Assembly (NCBI GenBank): GCA_023475455.1
Contig: JAMCVR010000260.1
Location: 1 to 18,686 of the forward strand
DNA length: 18,686 nucleotides
Direction of reading: 5' to 3'
Source of the DNA: Thermoplasmatota archaeon
GTDB taxonomy: Bacteria > Pseudomonadota > Gammaproteobacteria > Burkholderiales > Thiobacillaceae
Position numbers and translations under genes: made by a program. This document shows positions 1 through 7,019 of the stretch, one piece after another. Positions within the stretch are counted from its first letter, which is position 1, and every line of letters starts with the position of its first letter. The notes under the pieces are model-generated. The model made no database searches. It worked only from the letters and a program-made list of their open reading frames with translations, and had not been told where the DNA came from.

Positions 1-372
1 CCGCCACGGCAAACGCCAGCGCCCGATCGACCGCCGCACCGCGTGGGCTGCGCCCACCCTACGCACCCGCGCATCATCGTAGGGTGGGTGAAACCCACCG
101 TTACCCGCCACGGCAAACGCCAGCGCCGGATCGACCGCCGCGCCGCGTGGGCTGCGCCCACCCTACGCACCCGCGCATCATCGTAGGGTGGGTGAAACCC
201 ACCGTTACCCGCCCCGGCAAACGCCAGCGCCCGATCGACCGCCGCACCGCGTGGGCTGCGCCCACCCTACGCACCCGCGCATCATCGTAGGGTGGGTGAA
301 ACCCACCGTTACCCGCCCCGGCAAACGCCCACGCCGGATCGACCGCCGCGCCGCGTGGGCTGCGCCCACCCT
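1..372. repeat. Tandem array of 104-bp REP-pair (BIME-like) units
   Basis: Units start at 1, 105, 209 and 313, so the period is exactly 104 bp with about 3.6 copies; the last unit breaks off near 372. Each unit holds a palindrome of the type GTGGGCTGCGCCCACCCTACG, a spacer containing GCATCAT, then the inverse element CGTAGGGTGGGTGAAACCCA, then a linker with GGCAAACGCC and GATCGACCGCCG. Units differ by a few substitutions (for example CCACGG versus CCCCGG). The array begins before the window, so its full length is unknown. It lies directly upstream of the EAL-CBS-GGDEF gene and fills the place where its promoter would be expected. Open frames across it are repeat translations, not genes. Confidence 0.95.
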
Positions 373-451
373 GCCACTCGAATCTCTTGCTTCACACGCG
401 CGTAACGCTTTCCCCCTATCGTCGTCAAGCCTGCATTCTTCCGCCCCCTCC

Positions 452-2272
452 ATGAGCCACGACGAATTGCGTTTTCATCTGGAACACATCCTGTCCAATG
501 CGCGGCTGATGATCCTGCTGCAACCCGTGCTCGATCTGGTGGAAGGACGGGTGATGGGCTACGAAGCCCTGTCGCGCGGGCCGTCGAACAGCCCGCTGCA
601 CACGCCGCAGGCGCTGTTCCGCGTGGCCGAACAGCACGGGCTGCTGTCGAAGCTGGACTGGGCCTGCGCGCGCATGGCGCTGAAGACCTTTGCCCGGCTG
701 AATCTGCCGGGACGGCTGTTTGTGAACCTGTCGCCCGGCAGCCTGCTGGACCCGGCGTTTGAGCCGGATGCGGTGCTGGACGCGCTGAGCGAAGCCGGCA
801 TGGCCAGCAACCGGGTGGTGATCGAAATCACCGAAAACACCGCCGCGCTCGATTACGGCGATCTGCGGCAAGCCGTGTCCCGGCTTCGCGCAGCGGACAT
901 CGAAGTGGCCATCGACGATCTCGGCGAGGGGTTTTCCAGCCTGCGCCTATGGTCGGAACTGAAACCGGCCTTCGTCAAGATCGACAAGCATTTCATCGCC
1001 GACATCCACCAGGATCCCCACAAGGTCCAGTTCGTGCGCTCAATCACGCAACTGGCCGAAGGCGCCCACTCCTGCGTGATTGCGGAAGGCGTGGAAAACG
1101 CGTCCGAACTGGCCGTGCTGAAGGACCTCGGCATCCGTTATGCGCAGGGCTACCTGATCGGCCGTCCCTCGCCGGTGCCGATCCGGCTGCCGCCGCGCGA
1201 GGTGCAGGCCTGCCTGCAGTCCGGCAGGGTCAGCGTGTTCCCCATGCCGCAGGCGCGCGACGGTCTGGGCGTCTCGGCCGGCAGGCTGGCCATGTCGGCG
1301 CCCTCCGTCTCGCCGCAGAAAGCCAGCCAGGACGTGCTCGAACTGATGGTGCAGCATCCCGATCTGCACGCGGTGGCGGTGGTGGACAAGGGCATTCCGG
1401 TCGGCATCATCCACCGCCCCGCCCTGCTTGACCGATTCATCGGCCTGTACGGCCGCGAACTCCACGGCAAGAAGCCCTGCTCGCATTTCATGGATGCCGA
1501 TCCGCTCATCGTCGACAAGGCCACGCGCATGACCGAGCTGTCGGAACTGGTGGTGAAAAAAGGCAAGACCGCCTTCACCCAGGGTTTCATCATCACCACC
1601 GAGGGACGCTACCTGGGACTGGGTTCCGGCTTCGACCTGATGCGCGAAGTGACCGACATGCAGATCGTCGCCGCGCGCTACGCCAACCCGCTGACCGGCC
1701 TGCCCGGCAACGTGCCGATCCAGGAGCACATGGAGCGGCTGCTGCGCAATGAGCAAACTTTCGTCGCCGCGTATTTCGACCTCGACCAGTTCAAGCCCTA
1801 CAACGACGTCTACGGCTTCCGCCGCGGCGACGACATCATCCAGCTGGTGGCGCGCATCCTGCGCGAAAGCTGCAACCCCGAGCTCGATTTCATCGGCCAC
1901 ATCGGCGGCGACGATTTCGTCGTGCTGTTCCAGAGCCTCGACTGGGAAGTGCGCTGCCACGGCATGCTGGCCCGCTTCGATCGCGAATGCCGCGCCCTGT
2001 TCACCCCCGAGCACGTGGCAGCGGGCGGCTACCGCAGCGAGGACCGGCGCGGCGCGATGGCCTTTCACGCGTTGATGACGCTCTCCATCGGCGCGGTGCT
2101 GGTCGACCCCATCCATTTCCACCACTATCAGGAAGTGGCGCGCGCCGCCTCCGAAGCCAAGCACATGGCCAAGCGCATCGACGGCAGCAGCCTGTTCATC
2201 GATCAGCGCCGCATGCCCTTCGGCCGCAAGCTGGCGGACGAGGAACCCATGCCCGAGGCGGATTGCGCCTGA
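452..2272 (+). CDS. EAL-CBS-GGDEF cyclic-di-GMP signalling protein
   Basis: This 606-residue cytoplasmic protein probably makes and/or degrades cyclic di-GMP. The EAL phosphodiesterase domain (about 10-245) keeps its signature residues: YEAL at 37-40, NLSP at 92-95, EITE at 125-128, the DD pair at 155-156, KID at 176-178, EGVE at 213-216 and QGY at 232-234. A CBS-pair-like region follows (about 285-400), then a GGDEF domain (about 410-580) with DPLTGLP-like NPLTGLPGN, FDLDQFKPYND and the active-site variant GGDDF at 485-489. The inhibitory RxxD site is absent (PELD in its place). No signal peptide or membrane segment is visible. The frame runs open from the upstream repeats, but the EAL domain begins just after ATG 452, so that start is preferred although no Shine-Dalgarno is seen. 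EAL-CBS-GGDEF is a known domain order. It could be a net phosphodiesterase with a regulatory GGDEF domain. Confidence 0.93.
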   Translation: MSHDELRFHLEHILSNARLMILLQPVLDLVEGRVMGYEALSRGPSNSPLHTPQALFRVAEQHGLLSKLDWACARMALKTFARLNLPGRLFVNLSPGSLLDPAFEPDAVLDALSEAGMASNRVVIEITENTAALDYGDLRQAVSRLRAADIEVAIDDLGEGFSSLRLWSELKPAFVKIDKHFIADIHQDPHKVQFVRSITQLAEGAHSCVIAEGVENASELAVLKDLGIRYAQGYLIGRPSPVPIRLPPREVQACLQSGRVSVFPMPQARDGLGVSAGRLAMSAPSVSPQKASQDVLELMVQHPDLHAVAVVDKGIPVGIIHRPALLDRFIGLYGRELHGKKPCSHFMDADPLIVDKATRMTELSELVVKKGKTAFTQGFIITTEGRYLGLGSGFDLMREVTDMQIVAARYANPLTGLPGNVPIQEHMERLLRNEQTFVAAYFDLDQFKPYNDVYGFRRGDDIIQLVARILRESCNPELDFIGHIGGDDFVVLFQSLDWEVRCHGMLARFDRECRALFTPEHVAAGGYRSEDRRGAMAFHALMTLSIGAVLVDPIHFHHYQEVARAASEAKHMAKRIDGSSLFIDQRRMPFGRKLADEEPMPEADCA

Positions 2273-2296
2273 GCCGCCACAATCCATCGTCCGCAC

Positions 2297-2486
2297 CGCG
2301 TGGGCTGCGCCCACCCTACGCACCCTCGCACCGACCGACGCGTGGGCTGCGCCCACCCTACGCACTCTCGCGCCGACCGACGCGTGGGCTGCGCCCACCC
2401 TATGCATCCTCGCACCGACCGACGCGTGGGCTGCGCCCACCCTATGCATCCTCGCACTGGCCGTAGGGTGGGCGGAGCCCACGCGG
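2297..2486. repeat. Four 42-bp direct REP units plus one inverted REP
   Basis: REP cores beginning CGCGTGGGCTGCGCCCACCC start at 2297, 2339, 2381 and 2423, exactly 42 bp apart, linked by CTCGCACCGACCGA-type spacers. After the fourth comes an inverted element, CGTAGGGTGGGCGGAGCCCA (from 2462), closing a BIME-like pair. The array starts 25 bp after the stop of the EAL-CBS-GGDEF gene and could act as its 3' hairpin. Its fourth unit is also the left border of the 735-bp duplication. Confidence 0.93.
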
Positions 2487-2561
2487 TACGATCCCCCGCC
2501 AGGCACCGGCATCCGTCGAAACGACATGACGGTGGGGTCCACCCAATATCTCCCCGCACCC

Positions 2562-3104
2562 CTACCCGGCGTCCCGTTCACCATAACTGCCGCCGCCCGC
2601 CTCGGCCCCGCCGGCCCAATCCGGCGGCAGCATGCCATCGCGCACACACCGGTGAAAACTGGAATACGGCCACTCGACAACCTGTTTCGCCCAACCATGC
2701 TTGACCGGATTGAAATGGATGTAATCGACGTGCCTCTGCAAGTCTTCGTCGTCCCGGATTTGATGCTCCCAGAAACGTCGTTGCCAGATCCCTCTCTCGC
2801 CTCTGCGCTGCTTGCTCGGGCTGCGGCCGGCATCGGCAGGCAGGGCTTGGGAAAACCCCGCCTTGATCCGCTGCCAGCGGCGCGAATAATCGGCATCGCC
2901 CGGCGGCAAGCGCCAGACTGCATGAACATGGTCGGGAAGCACGCAGACGGCCAGGGTTTCGAACGGCAGGGCATGTACAACGCTGCGATAGGCGGCGCGG
3001 AACAAATCGATGTGCCGGGTCAACAAGGCGGAGCGCCGGTCAGCGAGGTTGACCGTGAAGAAGAAGGTGCCGCCCGGGACAAGCGCGCGTCGGTATCGGG
3101 ACAT
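2562..3104 (-). CDS. REP-associated tyrosine transposase (RAYT), copy 1
   Basis: This 180-residue protein belongs to the Y1/HUH single-strand transposase superfamily, RAYT branch. Visible hallmarks are FFFTVNL near residue 14, the metal-binding HVH at 59-61 (LPDHVHAVWRLP), the WQRRFWEH motif at 107-114 and the catalytic tyrosine Y128 in YIHFNPVKHG. The length is normal for RAYTs. RAYTs are known to bind and cleave REP DNA carrying a GTAG/GGAG tetranucleotide beside a hairpin, and the gene is flanked on both sides by exactly such elements. The start ATG is at 3104; no good Shine-Dalgarno is seen, suggesting low expression. The gene reads toward the 42-bp REP array. It is identical to the copy at 3297-3839. 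Family assignment is firm; activity on the local REPs is inferred. Confidence 0.95.
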   Translation of the reverse strand: MSRYRRALVPGGTFFFTVNLADRRSALLTRHIDLFRAAYRSVVHALPFETLAVCVLPDHVHAVWRLPPGDADYSRRWQRIKAGFSQALPADAGRSPSKQRRGERGIWQRRFWEHQIRDDEDLQRHVDYIHFNPVKHGWAKQVVEWPYSSFHRCVRDGMLPPDWAGGAEAGGGSYGERDAG

Positions 3105-3157
3105 ACGGCATGGTAGCGATGGGAAACGCCAAGCGGAAGCGGCCGGGCAATCCGCAC

Positions 3158-3221
3158 CGCGTGGGCTGCGCCCACCCTATGCATCCTCGCACTGGCCGTA
3201 GGGTGGGCGGAGCCCACGCGG
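3158..3221. repeat. REP inverted pair between the two RAYT copies
   Basis: A REP core and its inverse (CGTAGGGTGGGCGGAGCCCA from 3197) form an inverted pair separated by a short spacer containing GCATCCTCGCACTGG. It is the duplication junction and equals 2423-2486. It lies between the start of RAYT copy 1 and the 3' end of copy 2. Confidence 0.92.
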
Positions 3222-3296
3222 TACGATCCCCCGCCAGGCACCGGCATCCGTCGAAACGACATGACGGTGGGGTCCACCCAATATCTCCCCGCACCC

Positions 3297-3839
3297 CTAC
3301 CCGGCGTCCCGTTCACCATAACTGCCGCCGCCCGCCTCGGCCCCGCCGGCCCAATCCGGCGGCAGCATGCCATCGCGCACACACCGGTGAAAACTGGAAT
3401 ACGGCCACTCGACAACCTGTTTCGCCCAACCATGCTTGACCGGATTGAAATGGATGTAATCGACGTGCCTCTGCAAGTCTTCGTCGTCCCGGATTTGATG
3501 CTCCCAGAAACGTCGTTGCCAGATCCCTCTCTCGCCTCTGCGCTGCTTGCTCGGGCTGCGGCCGGCATCGGCAGGCAGGGCTTGGGAAAACCCCGCCTTG
3601 ATCCGCTGCCAGCGGCGCGAATAATCGGCATCGCCCGGCGGCAAGCGCCAGACTGCATGAACATGGTCGGGAAGCACGCAGACGGCCAGGGTTTCGAACG
3701 GCAGGGCATGTACAACGCTGCGATAGGCGGCGCGGAACAAATCGATGTGCCGGGTCAACAAGGCGGAGCGCCGGTCAGCGAGGTTGACCGTGAAGAAGAA
3801 GGTGCCGCCCGGGACAAGCGCGCGTCGGTATCGGGACAT
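3297..3839 (-). CDS. REP-associated tyrosine transposase (RAYT), copy 2
   Basis: The product is residue-for-residue identical to the RAYT at 2562-3104, with the same HVH (59-61), WQRRFWEH (107-114) and Y128 nucleophile, so both copies should be equally functional. The absence of any divergence means the duplication is very recent, kept homogenised, or an assembly artefact. Upstream of its start lies the ~100-bp REP array (3893-4190); downstream lies the REP pair 3158-3221, so this copy too is bracketed by candidate substrate hairpins. No separate promoter or strong ribosome-binding site is evident. Confidence 0.95.
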   Translation of the reverse strand: MSRYRRALVPGGTFFFTVNLADRRSALLTRHIDLFRAAYRSVVHALPFETLAVCVLPDHVHAVWRLPPGDADYSRRWQRIKAGFSQALPADAGRSPSKQRRGERGIWQRRFWEHQIRDDEDLQRHVDYIHFNPVKHGWAKQVVEWPYSSFHRCVRDGMLPPDWAGGAEAGGGSYGERDAG

Positions 3840-3892
3840 ACGGCATGGTAGCGATGGGAAACGCCAAGCGGAAGCGGCCGGGCAATCCGCAC

Positions 3893-4190
3893 CGCGTGGG
3901 CTCCGCCCACCCTACGCACCCTCGCTCACCGTAGGGTGGGTGAAACCCACCATCACCCCCCGACAAACGTTAACGCCCGCCAATCGCCGCACCGCGTGGG
4001 CTCCGCCCACCCTACGCACCCTCGCATCATCGTAGGGTGGGTGAAACCCGCCATCACCCCCCGACAAACGTTAACGCCCGCCAATCGCCACACCGCGTGG
4101 GCTCCGCCCACCCTACGCACCCTCGCATCATCGTAGGGTGGGTGAAACCCGCCATCACCCCCGACAAACGTTAACGCCCGCCAATCGCCG
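3893..4190. repeat. Tandem array of ~100-bp REP-pair units (about 3 copies)
   Basis: The linker CGACAAACGTTAACGCCCGC recurs at 3961, 4062 and 4162, giving periods of 101 and 100 bp. Each unit carries GTGGGCTCCGCCCACCCTACG, a spacer (CATCAT in units 2 and 3, CTCACC in unit 1) and the inverse CGTAGGGTGGGTGAAACCC. The REP core matches the array at 1-372 but the linker differs, so this array expanded independently. Its right end runs into the reading frame of a truncated secreted-protein gene. Confidence 0.93.
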
Positions 4191-4248
4191 ATGTATTGCC
4201 CAGCGCGGCCATGAACGCCAGGCCGCACACGACGCCATGCCTGCTCAT
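4171..4248 (-). pseudogene. 5' stub of a secreted-protein gene cut by the REP array
   Basis: On the minus strand a strong purine-rich ribosome-binding site (GAGGGGAGAGAG, 4249-4260) precedes ATG 4248. The 25 codons start MSRHGVVCGLAFMAALG, which resembles the start of a Sec signal peptide, and end at a TAA contributed by the GTTAACG linker of the REP array. A good start signal followed by a leader and then repeat sequence suggests that the rest of the gene was deleted or displaced when the array formed. The lost product cannot be identified. It may instead be an unrelated short ORF; the ribosome-binding site is the main argument against that. Confidence 0.5.
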
Positions 4249-4329
4249 CTCTCTCCCCTCGTCGCAGGAAAATTTTTCCCGTGATGCGCGTATCGCGGAC
4301 GGGCGGTCAAGCCCCGCCGCCGCCAAATC

Positions 4330-4353
4330 AAAAAAGCGGGCCGGAAGGCCCGC
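4330..4353 (-). terminator. Rho-independent terminator of the 4424-5434 PEP-CTERM genes
   Basis: Read on the minus strand, GCGGGCC-TTCC-GGCCCGC is followed by TTTTTT. The perfect 7-bp GC stem with a tetraloop and U-run lies about 70 nt after the stop of the PEP-CTERM gene at 4424. Confidence 0.88.
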
Positions 4354-4423
4354 CAGCGGAGTGCAGGAGAGGCCTGCGGAACCGCCTGGGAATGCACGCA
4401 GCACCGATCCGGCTGGCGCGCGA

Positions 4424-4807
4424 TCAGAACGGGCGACGCCTGTTCCGCCCCACCATCAGGCCGACCAGGCCGATGCCGGCAAGCATCAGCAGCAGCCAGT
4501 CTTTCGGTTCCGGCACCGGCGCGACGCTGATCGCCAGGCCGGAGAATTCTTCCGCGCCGCCGGGCACGCCGGCCTCGGCCGCCGCGATGCCTGACGCGTC
4601 GTATGTTGCGGGGGCATCCGGCAGGCCGTCTTCATGATCGACCGATGAAGTCGTCCGCGCGCCGCCGCCGAAGCTCCCGGCGACATCGCCCAGCGTGTCA
4701 CGACCGGTGAGCCCGGGCTGGCTGAAGCCGCCGTTGGCCACCGCCAGGGCATGGCCCGCGAACAGCAGGCCGAGCGAAGCGGCGACGGCGGCGTGTTTGA
4801 ACATCAT
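4424..4807 (-). CDS. Short PEP-CTERM sorting-domain protein
   Basis: This 127-residue protein is secreted and C-terminally sorted. It has an N-terminal signal peptide (about 1-22, LGLLFAGHALA), a short glycine/acid-rich mature part (about 23-97) with no recognised domain, and a C-terminal PEP-CTERM tail: VPEP at 98-101, a hydrophobic helix (WLLLMLAGIGLVGLMVG) and the basic end RNRRR. Proteins with this tail are known to be processed by exosortase and exported with exopolysaccharide. Two adjacent ATGs (4807, 4804) follow an AAAGGGAAG ribosome-binding site. It lies 105 bp after the PEP-CTERM gene at 4913-5434 on the same strand and precedes a strong terminator, so the two are probably one transcript. 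The role of the mature part is unknown. Confidence 0.9.
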   Translation of the reverse strand: MMFKHAAVAASLGLLFAGHALAVANGGFSQPGLTGRDTLGDVAGSFGGGARTTSSVDHEDGLPDAPATYDASGIAAAEAGVPGGAEEFSGLAISVAPVPEPKDWLLLMLAGIGLVGLMVGRNRRRPF

Positions 4808-4912
4808 GATGCTTCCCTTTCGTCAAGAATCGGACTCTGCCGCGTGCGGGTGAGTGCCGCCCCGTCTTCGCGGGTTGCATCCTCAATCGCGCGCCGGGCA
4901 AACCGGCAGAAA

Positions 4913-5434
4913 TCAGGCAGTACGGCGGCGCGACACCATGAAGCCGACCAGGCCCAGACCGGCCAGCAACATGGTGTAGGCCTCCGCCTCGGGCACCGGG
5001 GCGGCCTGCAGCACGCCACCGTAGCTGCCACCCATCGTCCCGGTCACGTCGCCCGACACCACGAACCTGTAATCGTTGGCCGGAAACAGGTTGGCGAAAA
5101 TCGAAAGCGTGTAGTCGGTCGGCGAAGTCTGGGTGTCGCTGGCGATCGTGGTACCCAGATTGTCCTTGAACGCCACCGCAAAATTCTCGATGGCGAATTC
5201 CTGCCCCGCGAATTGCGGAATATCCAGGTTGATCGTGACGGCGGTGCCGACCGTGACGGACTCCGGCAGGATGTCGAAAAGGTATTCGTCGCTGAACGCC
5301 GCGCCGGCGCCGAACGAGTTGCCGATGCTGACGGTCTGGCCGCTCAGGTTGCCGAGATCGCCCGGACCGACGGCGGCGGCAGTTCCCATGAATCCGGCCA
5401 GCAGCAGGCCGAGCAGAGCTTTGATGCGGTACAT
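4913..5434 (-). CDS. PEP-CTERM sorting-domain protein
   Basis: This 173-residue exported protein has a signal peptide (about 1-21, LLGLLLAGFMGTAAA), a beta-rich mature part of unknown function (about 22-145) and a PEP-CTERM tail VPEAEAYTMLLAGLGLVGF from 147, ending in SRRR. The P-E-A variant of the motif is common in this class. The frame extends 26 codons further upstream, but ATG 5434 has a ribosome-binding site (GGGAGAA) and starts directly at the signal peptide, so it is preferred. The middle (NFAVAFKDN, FPANDYRFVVSG) resembles small PEP-CTERM proteins with a single beta-sandwich, an impression not tested by search. Upstream on the minus strand is a sigma-54-like promoter candidate at 5626-5641. 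Confidence 0.9.
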   Translation of the reverse strand: MYRIKALLGLLLAGFMGTAAAVGPGDLGNLSGQTVSIGNSFGAGAAFSDEYLFDILPESVTVGTAVTINLDIPQFAGQEFAIENFAVAFKDNLGTTIASDTQTSPTDYTLSIFANLFPANDYRFVVSGDVTGTMGGSYGGVLQAAPVPEAEAYTMLLAGLGLVGFMVSRRRTA

Positions 5435-5555
5435 GAAGTTCTCCCAGATTAAAGTTGGCAAGCAGAACCATCCCAAGCGCGTGAAGTGACTGGCAACCGG
5501 CTGTCTGCGCATACGACGCTTCTCCCGAAGCCGCGCAGATCCTGGCGTTTCCGAC

Positions 5556-5577
5556 CCCGCCTCGCGGCGGGTGTGGC
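5556..5577 (+). terminator. Terminator-like hairpin with short T-run
   Basis: CCCGCC-TCGC-GGCGGG (5556-5571) is followed by TGTGGCTTTTT. The stem is perfect, but the T-run is 6 nt downstream and no plus-strand gene ends nearby. It could shield the plus-strand gene at 5769 from read-through, or be a leader hairpin in the transcript of the minus-strand PEP-CTERM gene. Confidence 0.35.
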
Positions 5578-5625
5578 TTTTTCAGTACGCTCGTAGTTTT
5601 ACGCATCTAATGTTGCAGCAAGTGG

Positions 5626-5641
5626 TGCTCACGACGTGCCG
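5626..5641 (-). promoter_or_regulatory. Sigma-54-like promoter candidate for the PEP-CTERM gene at 5434
   Basis: Minus-strand CGGCACGTCGTGAGCA fits the -24/-12 pattern TGGCACG-N4-TTGCW: GGCACG is perfect, GG and GC are exactly 10 nt apart, and the mismatches are the first base and the two Ts before GC. It would give a leader of about 180 nt. In betaproteobacteria PEP-CTERM genes are known to be controlled by the PrsK-PrsR/RpoN system, which makes the match relevant but unproven. Confidence 0.4.
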
Positions 5642-5653
5642 GACATGGCACGT
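5634..5653. promoter_or_regulatory. 20-bp dyad between divergent genes, candidate operator
   Basis: ACGTGCC-N6-GGCACGT is a perfect 7-bp inverted repeat in the intergenic region between the minus-strand PEP-CTERM gene and the plus-strand small gene. Its arms are the -24-like boxes (GGCACG) facing both ways; on the plus strand TGGCACG (5646-5652) is perfect but the -12 part is poor. CCGGACAT occurs within it and again at 5675-5682. It could be an activator site or simply overlapping promoter elements. Confidence 0.35.
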
Positions 5654-5768
5654 TCGGGCCATCCCGGATCGCCGCCGGACATTCGGGCTATGTAAATTCG
5701 GTACGGTTGTCATACGCCGCTCACGTTTCTGCGTGACGATGGACCCTTCCTACCGGAAAGGGGATGCC

Positions 5769-6005
5769 ATGGATACGCACGATACCGCACTGGAAAAGCA
5801 GGCCGATCTGCTGGTGGAGGAAGCGCTGCACGAGCTCGGCGACGTGCCGCTCGACGAGCCCGACGAGTACGCCGAGCAGTGCGATTACGCAGGCTGCTAC
5901 CCGTGGCTGGCGGACGTCATCTGCGCGCATCCGCACGACAGCGCGATCCTTTCCGCTTTGCACGGCGGGGATGCGGCAGAGGAAAACACGGATTTTTCGT
6001 ACTGA
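5769..6005 (+). CDS. Small acidic protein of unknown function
   Basis: I do not recognise this 78-residue protein. It is rich in Asp and Glu, has cysteines at CDYAGC and in VIC, and ends in EENTDFSY; there is no signal peptide or membrane segment, so it is probably cytoplasmic. ATG 5769 follows a purine-rich GGAAAGGGG, giving a good ribosome-binding site; the alternative upstream ATG at 5739 lacks one. It is divergent from the PEP-CTERM gene at 5434 and convergent with the PEP-CTERM pseudogene at 6391. Codons 17 onward recur exactly at 7015-7204 through the 1199-bp duplication. Clean start signals and an ordinary composition make it likely to be a real gene; its function is unknown. Confidence 0.68.
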   Translation: MDTHDTALEKQADLLVEEALHELGDVPLDEPDEYAEQCDYAGCYPWLADVICAHPHDSAILSALHGGDAAEENTDFSY

Positions 6006-6051
6006 GCCGCCCAAGCCGGGGCAGCCGTCCGGGCGCGCAATGGCCGCTCAA

Positions 6052-6116
6052 CCGCGTGGGCTTTGCCCACCCTACGCACCTTCGCGCCGATCGTAGGGTG
6101 GGCAAAGCCCACGCGG
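6052..6116. repeat. Perfect REP inverted pair (BIME-like), copy 1
   Basis: Two 25-bp arms (6052-6076 and 6092-6116) are exact reverse complements around a 15-nt spacer. The right arm begins with C then GTAGGGTGGGCAAAGCCC. The element lies between two convergent genes, 47 bp after the stop of the small acidic gene, where it can form a bidirectional 3' hairpin. Confidence 0.95.
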
Positions 6117-6233
6117 TCCGGCGGTGGAATCGGGCGCCGGTGTTTGCCGAAGCAGCCGGCCGGCCACACCTTGCCGACGCAAACATGCCGCGGGGGGAAA
6201 GTGTCCGCCTTACGCGATTTGCGACCCGCACCG

Positions 6234-6257
6234 AAAAAAGACCCGCCATGAGGCGGG
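6234..6257 (-). terminator. Rho-independent terminator after the PEP-CTERM pseudogene copy
   Basis: Minus-strand CCCGCC-TCAT-GGCGGG is followed by T, C and then TTTTTT. It lies about 135 nt after the stop at 6391 and is identical to the element at 7433-7456. A second stem, GGCATCGC/GCGATGCC (6297-6320), lies just before it. Confidence 0.75.
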
Positions 6258-6390
6258 CCAAGATGCGCGTGAACGCATTCGTTGAAACTTGCCCCCGGCA
6301 TCGCCCATTCGAGCGATGCCGTTTCGGGGCGGCTCACGCCTGGCTGGCGACTCAACGCGCCATTATTGGTTTCATTGATGACTGCATGAT

Positions 6391-7019
6391 TTATTTCGAC
6401 ATGGCACGGCGGCGCGCGGCGGCAAAGCCGACCAGGCCCAGCCCGGCCAGCATCATGGCGTAGGTTTCCGCCTCGGGCACCGGCGTCACGGCCACCATGA
6501 CGGGGGTCAGGCCGACGAATTTTTTCTCCACGAACGCCAGCGAAGGCGTTGCGCCGGTGGAAGCCAGCAGCAGGTTTTCGACCGTCACGTTGACCGCTTG
6601 CGTGTCGCTCCAGGCACCCAGGTCGAGCATGGCGGCGGCCTGCCAGTTGTGTGTCGGCATGCCCGGCAGATCGAGCGACGCGGATGCGCCGATGCTTGCC
6701 GTCAGATCGGCGAGCGGGCTGGCAACATCGAACACGCGAATCTGCCCTGCCACGTCGGCCGTGCTGCCCGCGCCGAGCAGCAGGTAATCGCCCCGCTCCA
6801 CCAGTCCCATGCCGGCAAACGACCAGCCGGCGCGCGTCGTCACCTGGATGTTCATGGTGTCGCTGGTCAGCGCGAAACCTGCGCCGTTCAGCGATTTGGC
6901 CTCGAAATCGACCGGGGTGAAATACAGCGTGTCGCCCGACACGCTGGCCGGCCCGAACAGGCCCAGCAGCGCATCGTCGAAACTGAAATCGACGGTAGCG
7001 CCCGCCAGGGTGACGGAGG
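6391..7019 (-). pseudogene. Headless duplicate of the PEP-CTERM gene at 7590-8291
   Basis: This stretch equals codons 26-233 of the intact gene at 7590-8291. The duplication junction removes codons 1-24 and one base more, that is the start codon, the ribosome-binding site and the signal peptide. Reading upstream in frame across the junction gives antisense sequence of the small acidic gene and reaches TAA without any start codon. A GTG inside (6942) opens a 183-codon frame but would give a product with no signal peptide, useless for PEP-CTERM sorting. It keeps the PEP-CTERM tail and its own terminator. No substitutions have accumulated, so inactivation is recent if the structure is real. Confidence 0.88.

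Larger units (their letters stand above)
2423..3902. repeat. Exact tandem duplication, 735-bp unit, with a RAYT gene
   Basis: Positions 2423-3167 match 3158-3902 at a constant offset of 735, and the encoded 180-residue proteins are identical. The match stops at both ends inside a REP core: the shared junction is CGCGTGGGCT (3158-3167). The REP at 3158 has the left flank of the REP near 3893 and the right flank of the REP at 2423. This is the product expected from unequal crossing-over between the two outer REPs. An assembly artefact cannot be excluded from sequence alone. Confidence 0.93.

Noticed and set aside
1..372. CRISPR-like array
   Set aside because: The whole 104-bp unit repeats, including the would-be spacers, and there are no cas genes; it is a REP-type tandem repeat.
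188..451. N-terminal extension of the EAL-CBS-GGDEF protein
   Set aside because: It is translated REP repeat with low-complexity Arg/Pro sequence; the EAL domain starts right after ATG 452.
1040..2980. 646-codon minus-strand open frame
   Set aside because: It is a shadow of the EAL-CBS-GGDEF gene, the REP array and the RAYT gene; its composition is that of antisense high-GC DNA.
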